From an uncultured Eubacteriales bacterium (lineage in GTDB: Bacteria; Bacillota; Clostridia; Oscillospirales; Oscillospiraceae), in contig URTG01000070.1 of NCBI GenBank assembly GCA_900550705.1, positions 1 to 8,767 of the forward strand: a DNA stretch of 8,767 bases, read 5' to 3'. Positions 1 to 7,265 of the stretch are shown here, in pieces. The notes under the pieces are model-generated. The model was not told the origin of the DNA. It did no database searches and was given only the letters and a program-made list of their open reading frames with translations. Position numbers and translations under genes: made by a program. Position 1 is the first letter of the stretch; every line of letters begins with the position of its first letter.

Positions 1-99
1 GGCGGATGAGGGTGACTTTCGACCAAGACGCTGAAGCTTGAGGGCCAGATAACTCATCCCTCCTAACTCCTAACTCCACACTCACCAAAGGGGTGTCCT
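1..99. other. Left-edge intergenic sequence, possibly the tail of an upstream gene
   Basis: No gene can be established here. Two plus-strand frames stay open from the left edge, closing at a TGA at 39-41 and at a TGA at 32-34. Either could be the last codons of a gene lying outside the window, but there is too little to choose between them. Positions 56-77 hold a pyrimidine-rich short tandem repeat (CTCCTAA units). The ribosome binding site of the next gene, AAAGGGG at 87-93, closes the stretch. I see no convincing promoter, so the next gene may be read from further left. Confidence 0.25.
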
Positions 100-945
100 A
101 TGAAGCGAAACCGTTCTAAAATCAACTTGATTTTCACCTTTGCCGACCACTACGCCCGAATCGGGGCGGCCCGGTCTGCGGCGGCGCTGGCTTATTTTTT
201 GATTTTGACCCTGTTCCCCCTGCTGCTGTGCGTCAGCGGGTTTGCGGGGCAGTTCCATCGGAGCCTGGAGCCGCTGCTGCCCCAGGTGGGGCAGCTTCTT
301 CCGGCGGGGGTCATTGAGCTGGCGGAGGGCTACCTGGCCTATGTGTCGGAGGCGCAGTCCGGGGCGCTGCTGTGGGCGGGGCTGGTGACCATTGTGCTGT
401 CCGCCTCCGCCGGGCTGCGGACGCTGCTGGACACCCTGGACGTTCTCTATGGCCGCACCGGCGGCCACCCTGTCCGGCGGCTGGTCTTCAGTCTGCTGCT
501 GTCGGTGCTGCTGCTGCTGACCGTCTATCTGTCCGTGGTGGTCATCTTCACCGGCGACTGGTTCTTCCGGCTGCTGCGGCAGAGGCTGCCCGCCCCGCTG
601 CTGGAGCTGGTGGCTCTGCCGGAGCTGTCCGCCCTGTGGCGCTGGATGCGATATTTGCTGCTGTTCTGCTTCGTGCTGCTCCTGGTGCTGGTGATCTATC
701 GGGCGGGCGCGCCCCGGCGGCTGGTGGGGGACCGGGTGGTGCTGCTGTCCGCCCTGTGCGCCGCGCTGGCAATGGTGGTGGGGTCGGCGGGGTTCTCGGC
801 GCTGATCGGGGTGTCCTCCCGCTACGCGCTGGTCTATGGCTCCCTGGCCTCGCTGATGATCTGCCTGGTGTGGCTGTACTTCTGCGGGAACGTTCTGCTG
901 CTGGGGGCGATTTTTGGCTGGCTTATCGTTAAAAAAGAGAATTAA
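100..945 (+). CDS. YihY/BrkB-family inner-membrane protein
   Basis: The predicted product is a 281-residue integral membrane protein of the YihY/BrkB (UPF0761) family, whose molecular function is not settled. About six hydrophobic segments are visible, near residues 27-47, 87-105, 127-152, 183-202, 213-232 and 246-275. Two family hallmarks are present: the N-terminal AAALAYFLILTLFPLLL stretch (about 27-43) and the C-terminal YGSLASLMICLVWLY...LLLGAIF stretch (about 246-272). The basic start (MKRNRSK) and the KKEN end fit cytoplasmic termini. The ATG at 100 is chosen because AAAGGGG sits 6 nt upstream. Length is at the short end for the family, many of which carry a longer hydrophilic C-terminal tail. 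Codons are strongly G/C-ending, like the hyd and gro genes. It is followed at once by a hairpin terminator, so it is probably the last gene of its transcript. The family call is confident; no substrate can be inferred. Confidence 0.88.
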   Translation: MKRNRSKINLIFTFADHYARIGAARSAAALAYFLILTLFPLLLCVSGFAGQFHRSLEPLLPQVGQLLPAGVIELAEGYLAYVSEAQSGALLWAGLVTIVLSASAGLRTLLDTLDVLYGRTGGHPVRRLVFSLLLSVLLLLTVYLSVVVIFTGDWFFRLLRQRLPAPLLELVALPELSALWRWMRYLLLFCFVLLLVLVIYRAGAPRRLVGDRVVLLSALCAALAMVVGSAGFSALIGVSSRYALVYGSLASLMICLVWLYFCGNVLLLGAIFGWLIVKKEN

Positions 946-951
946 ATAGCC

Positions 952-994
952 CAGCTTGTCGAAAAAGTGGCTTCGCCGCTTTTTTGCCAAGCTG
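952..994 (+). terminator. Composite hairpin terminator after the YihY-family gene
   Basis: An inner stem AAAAAGTGGC (962-971) pairs with GCCGCTTTTT (975-984) across a 3-nt loop with one G-T wobble, and T980-985 forms the U-tract. An outer perfect 7-bp stem, CAGCTTG (952-958) with CAAGCTG (988-994), encloses it across a small internal loop. The hairpin begins 6 bp after the TAA at 943-945. Wrapping an intrinsic terminator in a second stem is unusual and suggests a dispersed hairpin repeat recruited as a terminator. Confidence 0.75.
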
Positions 995-1161
995 ATTACC
1001 ACTGCGCCGCAAGCCGGAGAATGCCGCCGTGCCGGCCAAGACGGACAAAACCGGGAAGAAGGGGCTGCTCTCCAGGCTGAAACACCGCCGGGCGGCGGCG
1101 CGGGCGGCCAGATCCGCATCCTGGTGGCCACACCTAAGTAGGGTAAAAATTAAAAATCTCT
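995..1161 (+). other. GC-rich stretch, possible decayed coding remnant
   Basis: Positions 995-1140 are GC-rich with a coding-like composition but no supported gene. The frame starting at 996 gives a basic peptide containing KTDKTGKKGLLSRLKHRR, resembling the lysine/arginine-rich cytoplasmic tail of a membrane protein. It has no ribosome binding site or convincing start. It could be the remains of a longer C-terminus of the preceding YihY-family protein or of another gene, separated by the hairpin at 952-994. Another frame is open from a TTG inside that hairpin (956) to 1141, and I regard that as chance. From 1141 the sequence becomes AT-rich, typical of an intergenic region. Confidence 0.3.
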
Positions 1162-1207
1162 ATTTTCGGATCGTGCAGGATTCCCCGGCATGATCCGAAA
1201 ATTTTTT
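1162..1207 (+). terminator. Strong intrinsic terminator upstream of the hydrogenase promoter
   Basis: A 15-bp stem pairs 1162-1176 (ATTTTCGGATCGTGC) with 1188-1202 (GCATGATCCGAAAAT), with a single G-T wobble and an 11-nt loop. T1202-1207 follows directly. A-rich sequence on the other side means it could also terminate minus-strand transcription. It insulates the hyd operon from the YihY-side transcript, which means the hyd genes depend on their own promoter. Confidence 0.85.
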
Positions 1208-1257
1208 CGTAAATACTGCCAAACAACGAAAGATTTCCTGCAATCCCTTTCGTCAGG

Positions 1258-1286
1258 TTGACAATTCCTCCGGATTGTGATATTTT
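1258..1286 (+). promoter_or_regulatory. Sigma-A promoter of the hyd operon
   Basis: A perfect -35 box TTGACA (1258-1263) is followed by a 17-bp spacer and a -10 box TATTTT (1281-1286, 4 of 6 matches to TATAAT). Transcription should start near 1292-1294, giving an untranslated leader of about 130 nt before the TTG at 1422. No other promoter lies between this one and hydA, so both genes should be co-transcribed from here. Confidence 0.8.
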
Positions 1287-1291
1287 CACAG
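1275..1291 (+). promoter_or_regulatory. Inverted-repeat operator over the -10 box (Rex-like or CRP/FNR-like)
   Basis: The 17 bp TTGTGATATTTTCACAG contain TGTGA, a 5-bp spacer and TCACA, covering the -10 box at 1281-1286, so a bound protein would block RNA polymerase. The half-sites match those of the NADH-sensing repressor Rex (TTGTGA...TCACAA in Bacillus and Streptomyces), which commonly controls hydrogenase and fermentation genes. The spacer is one base shorter than the usual six, so the identity of the binding protein is inference. Confidence 0.55.
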
Positions 1292-1292
1292 A

Positions 1293-1421
1293 TAGAGAAG
1301 TCCACACGCGGTTTTGGTGTGGAAATTGCTGAACCGGGTCCTCCTGGAAGGAGGGGGTCCGATTCCCCCGTTCCGGCGGATGCCTGGTCCGGAGCGGGAG
1401 ACTATCCAAGGGGGAATTACA
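1293..1421 (+). promoter_or_regulatory. Structured 5' leader of hyd mRNA with alternative folds masking the ribosome binding site
   Basis: The leader carries a 7-bp hairpin, TCCACAC (1301-1307) with GTGTGGA (1317-1323). After it come CCTCC (1340-1344) with GGAGG (1350-1354), and GGGGG (1353-1357) with CCCCC (1365-1369) around a 7-nt loop. A closing stem GAAC (1331-1334) with GTTC (1370-1373) is also possible. ATTCCCCC (1362-1369) is also perfectly complementary to GGGGGAAT (1410-1417), the Shine-Dalgarno region of the TTG start at 1422. The C-tract can therefore pair either upstream, exposing the ribosome binding site, or downstream, hiding it. GGAGG formation uses two of the G bases needed for the upstream pairing. 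This is the layout expected of a translational riboswitch or a protein- or temperature-controlled leader. I could not match it to a riboswitch class I know. Confidence 0.5.
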
Positions 1422-3257
1422 TTGAGCCGACTTTCCATCGAAACGCCGGGACGGGCGCAAACCGTTCTGGGCGGACTGTATCGCGACATGGGACGGCGCA
1501 TCAGCGCCAGCCCGCCGGGCCTGTGTCCGGTGGATATGTCCCTGAACTTTCTGCGGCTGTGCCACGCGCAGACCTGCGGCAAATGCGTGCCCTGCCGCGT
1601 GGGCCTGGGCCAGCTGGAGAGCCTGATCGAGCAGGTCCTGGACCAGACCGCCGGGCCGGAGATCATCGACCTCATCGAGACCACGGCCCAGGTCATTGCC
1701 GATTCGGCGGACTGCGCCATCGGCTATGAGGCGGCCCACATGGTGCTCAAGGGCGTGCGCGGCTTCCGGGAGGACTATGAGGAGCACGTCAACCACGGCC
1801 GCTGTATCTGCGGCCTGAGCCAGCCGGTGCCCTGTGTGTCCGTCTGCCCCGCCCATGTAGACGTGCCGGGCTATATGGCCCTCATCCGCGAGGGGCGCAA
1901 CGCCGACGCGGTGCGTCTCATCCGCAAGGACAATCCCTTCGTCTGCGCCTGCGCCTATGTGTGCGAGCACCCCTGCGAGGCCCACTGCCGCCGCCGGATG
2001 GTGGACGACTCCGTCAACATCTGCGGCCTGAAGCGCTACGCCGTGGACCACTCCGACCCCATCGCGCCCCCCCTGGGGGCCGAGTCCACGGGGAAGACCG
2101 TGGCCGTCATCGGCGGCGGCCCCGGCGGACTGACGGCGGCCTATTACCTGTCTCTCATGGGCCACAGGGTCACCGTGTATGAGCAGCGACCCAAGCTGGG
2201 TGGTATGCTGCGGTATGGTATCCCGGACTACCGCCTGCCCCAGCCTGTGCTGGACCGGGACATCGACCACATTCTGTCCACCGGCATCCGGGTCCACACC
2301 AGGGTCTCCATCGGCAAGGACCTGACTATGGAGGACATTCAAAAGAGCTTCGACGCGGTGTATATCTCCATCGGTGCCCATGCGGACAAAAAGCTGGGCC
2401 TGGAGGGGGAGGACGCCGCCAACGTCATCAGCGCGGTGGAGTTCCTCCGGAACATCGGCGAGGAGAAGTGCCCCGACTTCACCGGCAAGCGGGTGTGCGT
2501 GGTGGGCGGCGGCAACGTGTCCATGGACGCCACCCGCACCGCCCTGCGCCTGGGGGCCGAGAGCGTGACCTGTGTGTACCGCCGCCGGGTGGAGGACATG
2601 ACCGCCCTGGCGGAGGAGATCGAGGAGGCCCTGGCCGAGGGCTGCCAGATCCTGCCCCTCCAGGCCCCCGCCCGCATTGAGAAGGACGAGGAGGGCAAGG
2701 TCAGCGCCCTGTGGACCCAGCCCCAGATGGTGGGCAATTATGGGTCTGATGGCCGCCCCCGCCCCGCCAAGGCCGACACCCGGGAGTTCCGTATCCCCTG
2801 CGACTATGTGATCGTGGCCATTGGCCAGTCCATCGTCTCCCAGCCCTTCGAGGCCATCGGCGTCTCCACCAACCGGGGCGCCATCCAGGCCGACCAGACC
2901 AGTTCCGTGCCCGGGGTGGACAACGTCTTCGCCGGCGGCGACGCCGTCTCCGGTCCTGCCACCGTCATCCGCGCCGTGGCTGCGGGCAAGGTGGCGGCCG
3001 CCAACATCGACAACTATCTGGGCTTTGACCACAAGATCCGCTGTGATGTGGAAATTCCTCCCGTTCACTTCACCAACACGCCGCCCTGCGGCCGGGTGAA
3101 TCTGAAAAACCGGCATTTAGAGAGCTACTGCGGCGACTTTACCCTGCTGAAGGAGGGCATGAGCCCCGAGGAAGCCCAGCAGGAGTCCAGCCGCTGTCTG
3201 CGCTGCGACCACTATGGCTTCGGCAGCTTTAAGGGAGGGAGGAACACGGAATGGTAA
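1422..3257 (+). CDS. GltD-like FAD/NAD(P) flavoprotein with N-terminal NuoF-type Fe-S domain, hydrogenase partner subunit
   Basis: The product is a 611-residue electron-transfer protein expected to link a pyridine nucleotide to the hydrogenase encoded next. Residues about 40-105 match the C-terminal 4Fe-4S domain of NuoF/HydB (C52-x2-C55-x2-C58, then C98), without that family's FMN/NADH domain. Residues about 128-205 form the GltD-type two-cluster region, with cysteines at 128, 130, 138, 142, 175, 177, 181, 185, 189 and 201. A dinucleotide fold with GGGPGG (231-236) should bind FAD. A second, VGGGNVSMDA (361-370), should bind NAD(P), and YRRR (386-389) favours NADPH. NVFAGGDA (501-508) completes the FAD site, and RCLRCD near the C-terminus (591-596) may bind another centre. 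The TTG at 1422 is chosen over an in-frame TTG at 1314 because AAGGGGG (1408-1414) lies 7 nt upstream and homology begins after it. The 3' end overlaps hydA by 7 bp, suggesting translational coupling. An NADPH-linked role is inferred. Confidence 0.85.
   Translation: MSRLSIETPGRAQTVLGGLYRDMGRRISASPPGLCPVDMSLNFLRLCHAQTCGKCVPCRVGLGQLESLIEQVLDQTAGPEIIDLIETTAQVIADSADCAIGYEAAHMVLKGVRGFREDYEEHVNHGRCICGLSQPVPCVSVCPAHVDVPGYMALIREGRNADAVRLIRKDNPFVCACAYVCEHPCEAHCRRRMVDDSVNICGLKRYAVDHSDPIAPPLGAESTGKTVAVIGGGPGGLTAAYYLSLMGHRVTVYEQRPKLGGMLRYGIPDYRLPQPVLDRDIDHILSTGIRVHTRVSIGKDLTMEDIQKSFDAVYISIGAHADKKLGLEGEDAANVISAVEFLRNIGEEKCPDFTGKRVCVVGGGNVSMDATRTALRLGAESVTCVYRRRVEDMTALAEEIEEALAEGCQILPLQAPARIEKDEEGKVSALWTQPQMVGNYGSDGRPRPAKADTREFRIPCDYVIVAIGQSIVSQPFEAIGVSTNRGAIQADQTSSVPGVDNVFAGGDAVSGPATVIRAVAAGKVAAANIDNYLGFDHKIRCDVEIPPVHFTNTPPCGRVNLKNRHLESYCGDFTLLKEGMSPEEAQQESSRCLRCDHYGFGSFKGGRNTEW
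3231..3242 (+). promoter_or_regulatory. hydA: Ribosome binding site of hydA inside the upstream gene
   Basis: AAGGGAGGGAGG at 3231-3242, within the last codons of the flavoprotein gene, lies 8 nt before the ATG at 3251. The TAA of the upstream gene (3255-3257) falls after this start. Terminating ribosomes can therefore reinitiate on hydA, which would keep the two subunits in fixed proportion. Confidence 0.8.
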
Positions 3258-4993
3258 CCTTGACCATCGACGGCCAGACCGTCCAGATCCACGAGGGCGC
3301 TACCATCCTGGAGGCCGCCCAGCAGGCGGGAATTCGCATTCCCCACCTGTGCTATCTGAAGGAAATCAACGAGATCGCCGCCTGCCGCGTGTGCTGCGTG
3401 GAGGTAGAGGGCGAGCGGGCCATGGTCACCGCCTGCAACAGCGGGGTGAAGGAGGGCATGGTGGTCCACACCAATTCGCCCCGGGCCCGCCGTACCCGGC
3501 GGATCAATGTGGAGCTGATCCTGTCGCAGCACGACAGCAAGTGTACCACCTGCGTCCGCAGCGGCAACTGCCAGCTCCAGACCATCGCCAACGACCTGGG
3601 TATTCTGAATGTGCCCTACGAGACCAAGCTGCCCCGGGGCCGCCGGGGGGCCTGGACCACCACCTTCCCCCTGTATCACGACTACGGCAAGTGCATCAAA
3701 TGTATGCGCTGCGTCCAGATCTGCGACAAGGTCCAGTCCCTGAGCATCTGGGACCTGGCGGGCACCGGCGGCCGGACGACCATCGACGTGTCGGGCAACC
3801 GGGTCATCAAGGATTCGGACTGCGCCCTGTGCGGCCAGTGCATCACCCACTGCCCCGTGGGCGGCCTGCGGGAGCGGGACGACACCCGCCGGGCCTTCCG
3901 CGCCCTGGCCGACCCGGACAAGATCACCGTGGTGCAGGTGGCCCCCGCCGTCCGCACCGCCTGGGGCGAGAGCTTCGGCATGGCCCGGGCGCAGGCCACC
4001 ATGGAGCGCATGGCCGCCACCCTGCGCCGCCTGGGCTTTGACTATGTGTTCGACACCGACTTTTCCGCCGACCTGACCATTATGGAGGAGGGCAGCGAGT
4101 TCCTCCGCCGCCTCAAGTCCGGCGGCCTGGTGCGCTGGCCCATGTTCACCAGCTGCTGCCCCGGCTGGGTGCGCTTTTTGAAGGGCCAGTTCCCCGAGAT
4201 GACCAATCAGCTCTCCTCCGCCAAGTCCCCCCAGCAGATGTTCGGCAGCGTGGCCAAGAGCTGGTTTGCCAAAAAGCTGGGCGTGGAGCCGGAGAAGATC
4301 TTCTGCGTGTCCGTCATGCCCTGCGTGGCCAAAAAGGCGGAGTGCGAGCTGCCCACCATGGCCACGGAGCACGGCCCCGATGTGGACCTGGTGCTCACCA
4401 CCCGGGAGCTGGTGCGGATGATCCGGGCCGACCACCTGGAGCCCGCCCTTCTGCCCGAGGAGCCCCTGGACGACCCCCTGGGCACCGCCACCGGCGCTGG
4501 CGTGATCTTCGGCACCACCGGCGGCGTGATGGAGGCCGCCCTCCGCACGGCGGCCTATCTGGTCACCGGCGAGAATCCCGACCCCGACGCCTTTGCGGCG
4601 GTGCGGACCGGCCCCGGCCTGCGGGAGGCGGAGTATGAGCTGGACGGCATCCCCGTCCGCTGCGCCGTGGTCAGCGGTCTGGGCAACGCCCGGCAGCTCA
4701 TCCAGAATCTGAAGGCCGGCCGGGTCCACTATGACTTTGTAGAGGTCATGGCCTGTCCCGGCGGCTGTGTGGGCGGCGGCGGCCAGCCCATCCCCCTGGA
4801 GGACGAGGAGCGCTACGCCGCCCGCGGCGACCGCCTCTACGCCCTGGACAAGGCCAGCCCCGTCCGCTTCTCCCACGAAAACCCCCAGGTCCAGGCCCTC
4901 TACGCCGAATACCTGGGCACCCCCGGCAGCGAGCTGGCCGAGGAGATTCTCCACACCGACCACAAGGCATGGAATATGCCGGTGCAGAATTAA
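3251..4993 (+). CDS. hydA: [FeFe] hydrogenase catalytic subunit, multi-cluster group A
   Basis: This 580-residue cytoplasmic enzyme catalyses 2H+ + 2e- <-> H2. The modules run in the order of Clostridium pasteurianum CpI. A 2Fe-2S domain has C34, C45, C48 and C62. A His-ligated 4Fe-4S centre has H94, C98, C101 and C107. Two ferredoxin-type 4Fe-4S centres use C148/C151/C154/C158 and C191/C194/C197/C201. The H-cluster domain shows all three signatures: TSCCPGW (C302 proton relay, C303 ligand), MPCVAKKAEC (C358 ligand, K361) and MACPGGC (C502, C506). Every ligand I can check is present, so the gene looks intact. Length is normal for the family. There is no adjacent NuoE- or full NuoF-like subunit and no maturase (HydE/F/G) in the window. 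Pairing with a GltD-like subunit fits the group A2 arrangement as I recall it from hydrogenase classifications, for which the electron partner is poorly defined. Function is near certain; direction and cofactor are inferred. Confidence 0.96.
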   Translation: MVTLTIDGQTVQIHEGATILEAAQQAGIRIPHLCYLKEINEIAACRVCCVEVEGERAMVTACNSGVKEGMVVHTNSPRARRTRRINVELILSQHDSKCTTCVRSGNCQLQTIANDLGILNVPYETKLPRGRRGAWTTTFPLYHDYGKCIKCMRCVQICDKVQSLSIWDLAGTGGRTTIDVSGNRVIKDSDCALCGQCITHCPVGGLRERDDTRRAFRALADPDKITVVQVAPAVRTAWGESFGMARAQATMERMAATLRRLGFDYVFDTDFSADLTIMEEGSEFLRRLKSGGLVRWPMFTSCCPGWVRFLKGQFPEMTNQLSSAKSPQQMFGSVAKSWFAKKLGVEPEKIFCVSVMPCVAKKAECELPTMATEHGPDVDLVLTTRELVRMIRADHLEPALLPEEPLDDPLGTATGAGVIFGTTGGVMEAALRTAAYLVTGENPDPDAFAAVRTGPGLREAEYELDGIPVRCAVVSGLGNARQLIQNLKAGRVHYDFVEVMACPGGCVGGGGQPIPLEDEERYAARGDRLYALDKASPVRFSHENPQVQALYAEYLGTPGSELAEEILHTDHKAWNMPVQN

Positions 4994-5006
4994 AAATCAG
5001 CCCAAC

Positions 5007-5053
5007 AAAAAAGTCGTGAAAATCCGATAAAACTGGATTTTCACGACTTTTTT
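5007..5053 (+). terminator. Perfect 19-bp bidirectional terminator between hydA and groEL
   Basis: Arms 5007-5025 and 5035-5053 pair over 19 bp without a mismatch, around a 9-nt loop. The stem starts with six A and ends with six T, so it has a U-tract in either direction. It begins 13 bp after the hydA stop and ends 75 bp from the groEL stop. One element can therefore end both convergent transcripts. Confidence 0.93.
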
Positions 5054-5063
5054 AACTTTTATG

Positions 5064-5102
5064 GGGGCTGTTCTCTTGCAATTCGAATTTTGAGACAGCC
5101 CC
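5064..5102. repeat. Second hairpin (GGGGCTGT...ACAGCCCC) at the groEL 3' end
   Basis: GGGGCTGT (5064-5071) pairs with ACAGCCCC (5095-5102), and CTC (5073-5075) with GAG (5092-5094) across a single bulged T. The loop contains the palindrome AATTCGAATT (5080-5089). On the minus strand it directly follows groEL but is not followed by a U-tract, so it may assist the terminator beyond it or protect the 3' end. The TTTTGAGACAGCCCC edge resembles sequence I associate with insertion-sequence ends in Firmicutes, so a mobile-element scar is possible. Confidence 0.5.
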
Positions 5103-5128
5103 GTTCTGCTGATCTCGGCGCTTTTTGT

Positions 5129-6763
<1,635 letters not shown>

Positions 6764-6803
6764 TTACCTCCAATATCAAAACGAGAAAATTTCAATGAAA
6801 TGT

Positions 6804-6825
6804 CCCGTCCCAAGCCCGGGACGGG
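6804..6825 (-). repeat. groES-groEL intergenic hairpin
   Basis: CCCGTCCC (6804-6811) and GGGACGGG (6818-6825) form a perfect 8-bp, all-but-one G-C stem with a 6-nt loop, 12 nt after the groES stop. There is no U-tract on the minus strand, so it is not a standard terminator. It could stabilise the mRNA 3' end of groES after processing, or slightly attenuate transcription into groEL. Confidence 0.65.
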
Positions 6826-6835
6826 GGCGGGAGAC

Positions 6836-7138
<303 letters not shown>

Positions 7139-7144
7139 TCAGTG

Positions 7145-7198
7145 AATGTTATAAACATTGTCAGACGGATGCCCGCGCCCCAGGCGCTTGCTCCGGGC
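7145..7198 (-). other. Two 5'-UTR hairpins of groESL mRNA
   Basis: Nearest the gene, AATGTT (7145-7150) pairs with AACATT (7154-7159) around a 3-nt loop. Upstream, a GC-rich structure combines GCCC (7171-7174) with GGGC (7195-7198) and GCGCC (7175-7179) with GGCGC (7183-7187). Together with the CIRCE inverted repeat, which is also transcribed, the leader is largely structured. That may affect mRNA stability. Confidence 0.5.
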
Positions 7199-7225
7199 TT
7201 AGCACTCAAAATATCTGAGTGCCAA
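7199..7225 (-). promoter_or_regulatory. CIRCE operator (HrcA binding site)
   Basis: On the plus strand TTAGCACTC (7199-7207), a 9-bp spacer, then GAGTGCCAA (7217-7225). This is the canonical CIRCE inverted repeat TTAGCACTC-N9-GAGTGCTAA with one substitution. It lies just downstream of the predicted groESL transcription start (about 7229), the usual position for HrcA repression that is relieved on heat shock. Confidence 0.97.
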
Positions 7226-7236
7226 CTTCGAGTATG

Positions 7237-7265
7237 ATAATACCCCTTCTCCGAAAAAAAATCAA
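7237..7265 (-). promoter_or_regulatory. Sigma-A promoter of groESL
   Basis: Read on the minus strand, the -35 box is TTGATT (7265-7260) and the -10 box TATTAT (7242-7237), separated by 17 bp. The predicted start near 7229 places CIRCE from about +4. The eight-T run shared by the -35 box and spacer also forms the tail of the hairpin at 7267-7287. Confidence 0.8.

Noticed and set aside
82..1131. Minus-strand open frame opposite the YihY-family gene
   Set aside because: Gln/His/Pro-rich shadow sequence crossing a terminator hairpin; no family features.
1353..1376. tRNA-like T-arm (5-bp stem with TCCGATT loop) in the hyd leader, perhaps a tRNA or tRNA-Sec remnant
   Set aside because: No matching acceptor, D or anticodon stems upstream and no CCA. 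The stem is explained by the alternative leader fold.
1314..1421. Longer N-terminus of the flavoprotein from the in-frame TTG at 1314
   Set aside because: No ribosome binding site before 1314, the extra residues look unlike the family, and the segment is better explained as a structured leader. The TTG at 1422 has AAGGGGG at correct spacing.
1293..1421. Known riboswitch classes (cobalamin, SAM, TPP, FMN, Moco, THF, fluoride) for the hyd leader
   Set aside because: None of the conserved core motifs I know could be placed. A covariance-model search is needed to rule them out formally.
1134..4963. Two long minus-strand open frames (1134-3116 and 3212-4963) opposite the hyd genes
   Set aside because: Same low-complexity shadow pattern. 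The genuine products on the plus strand have complete domain signatures and good ribosome binding sites.
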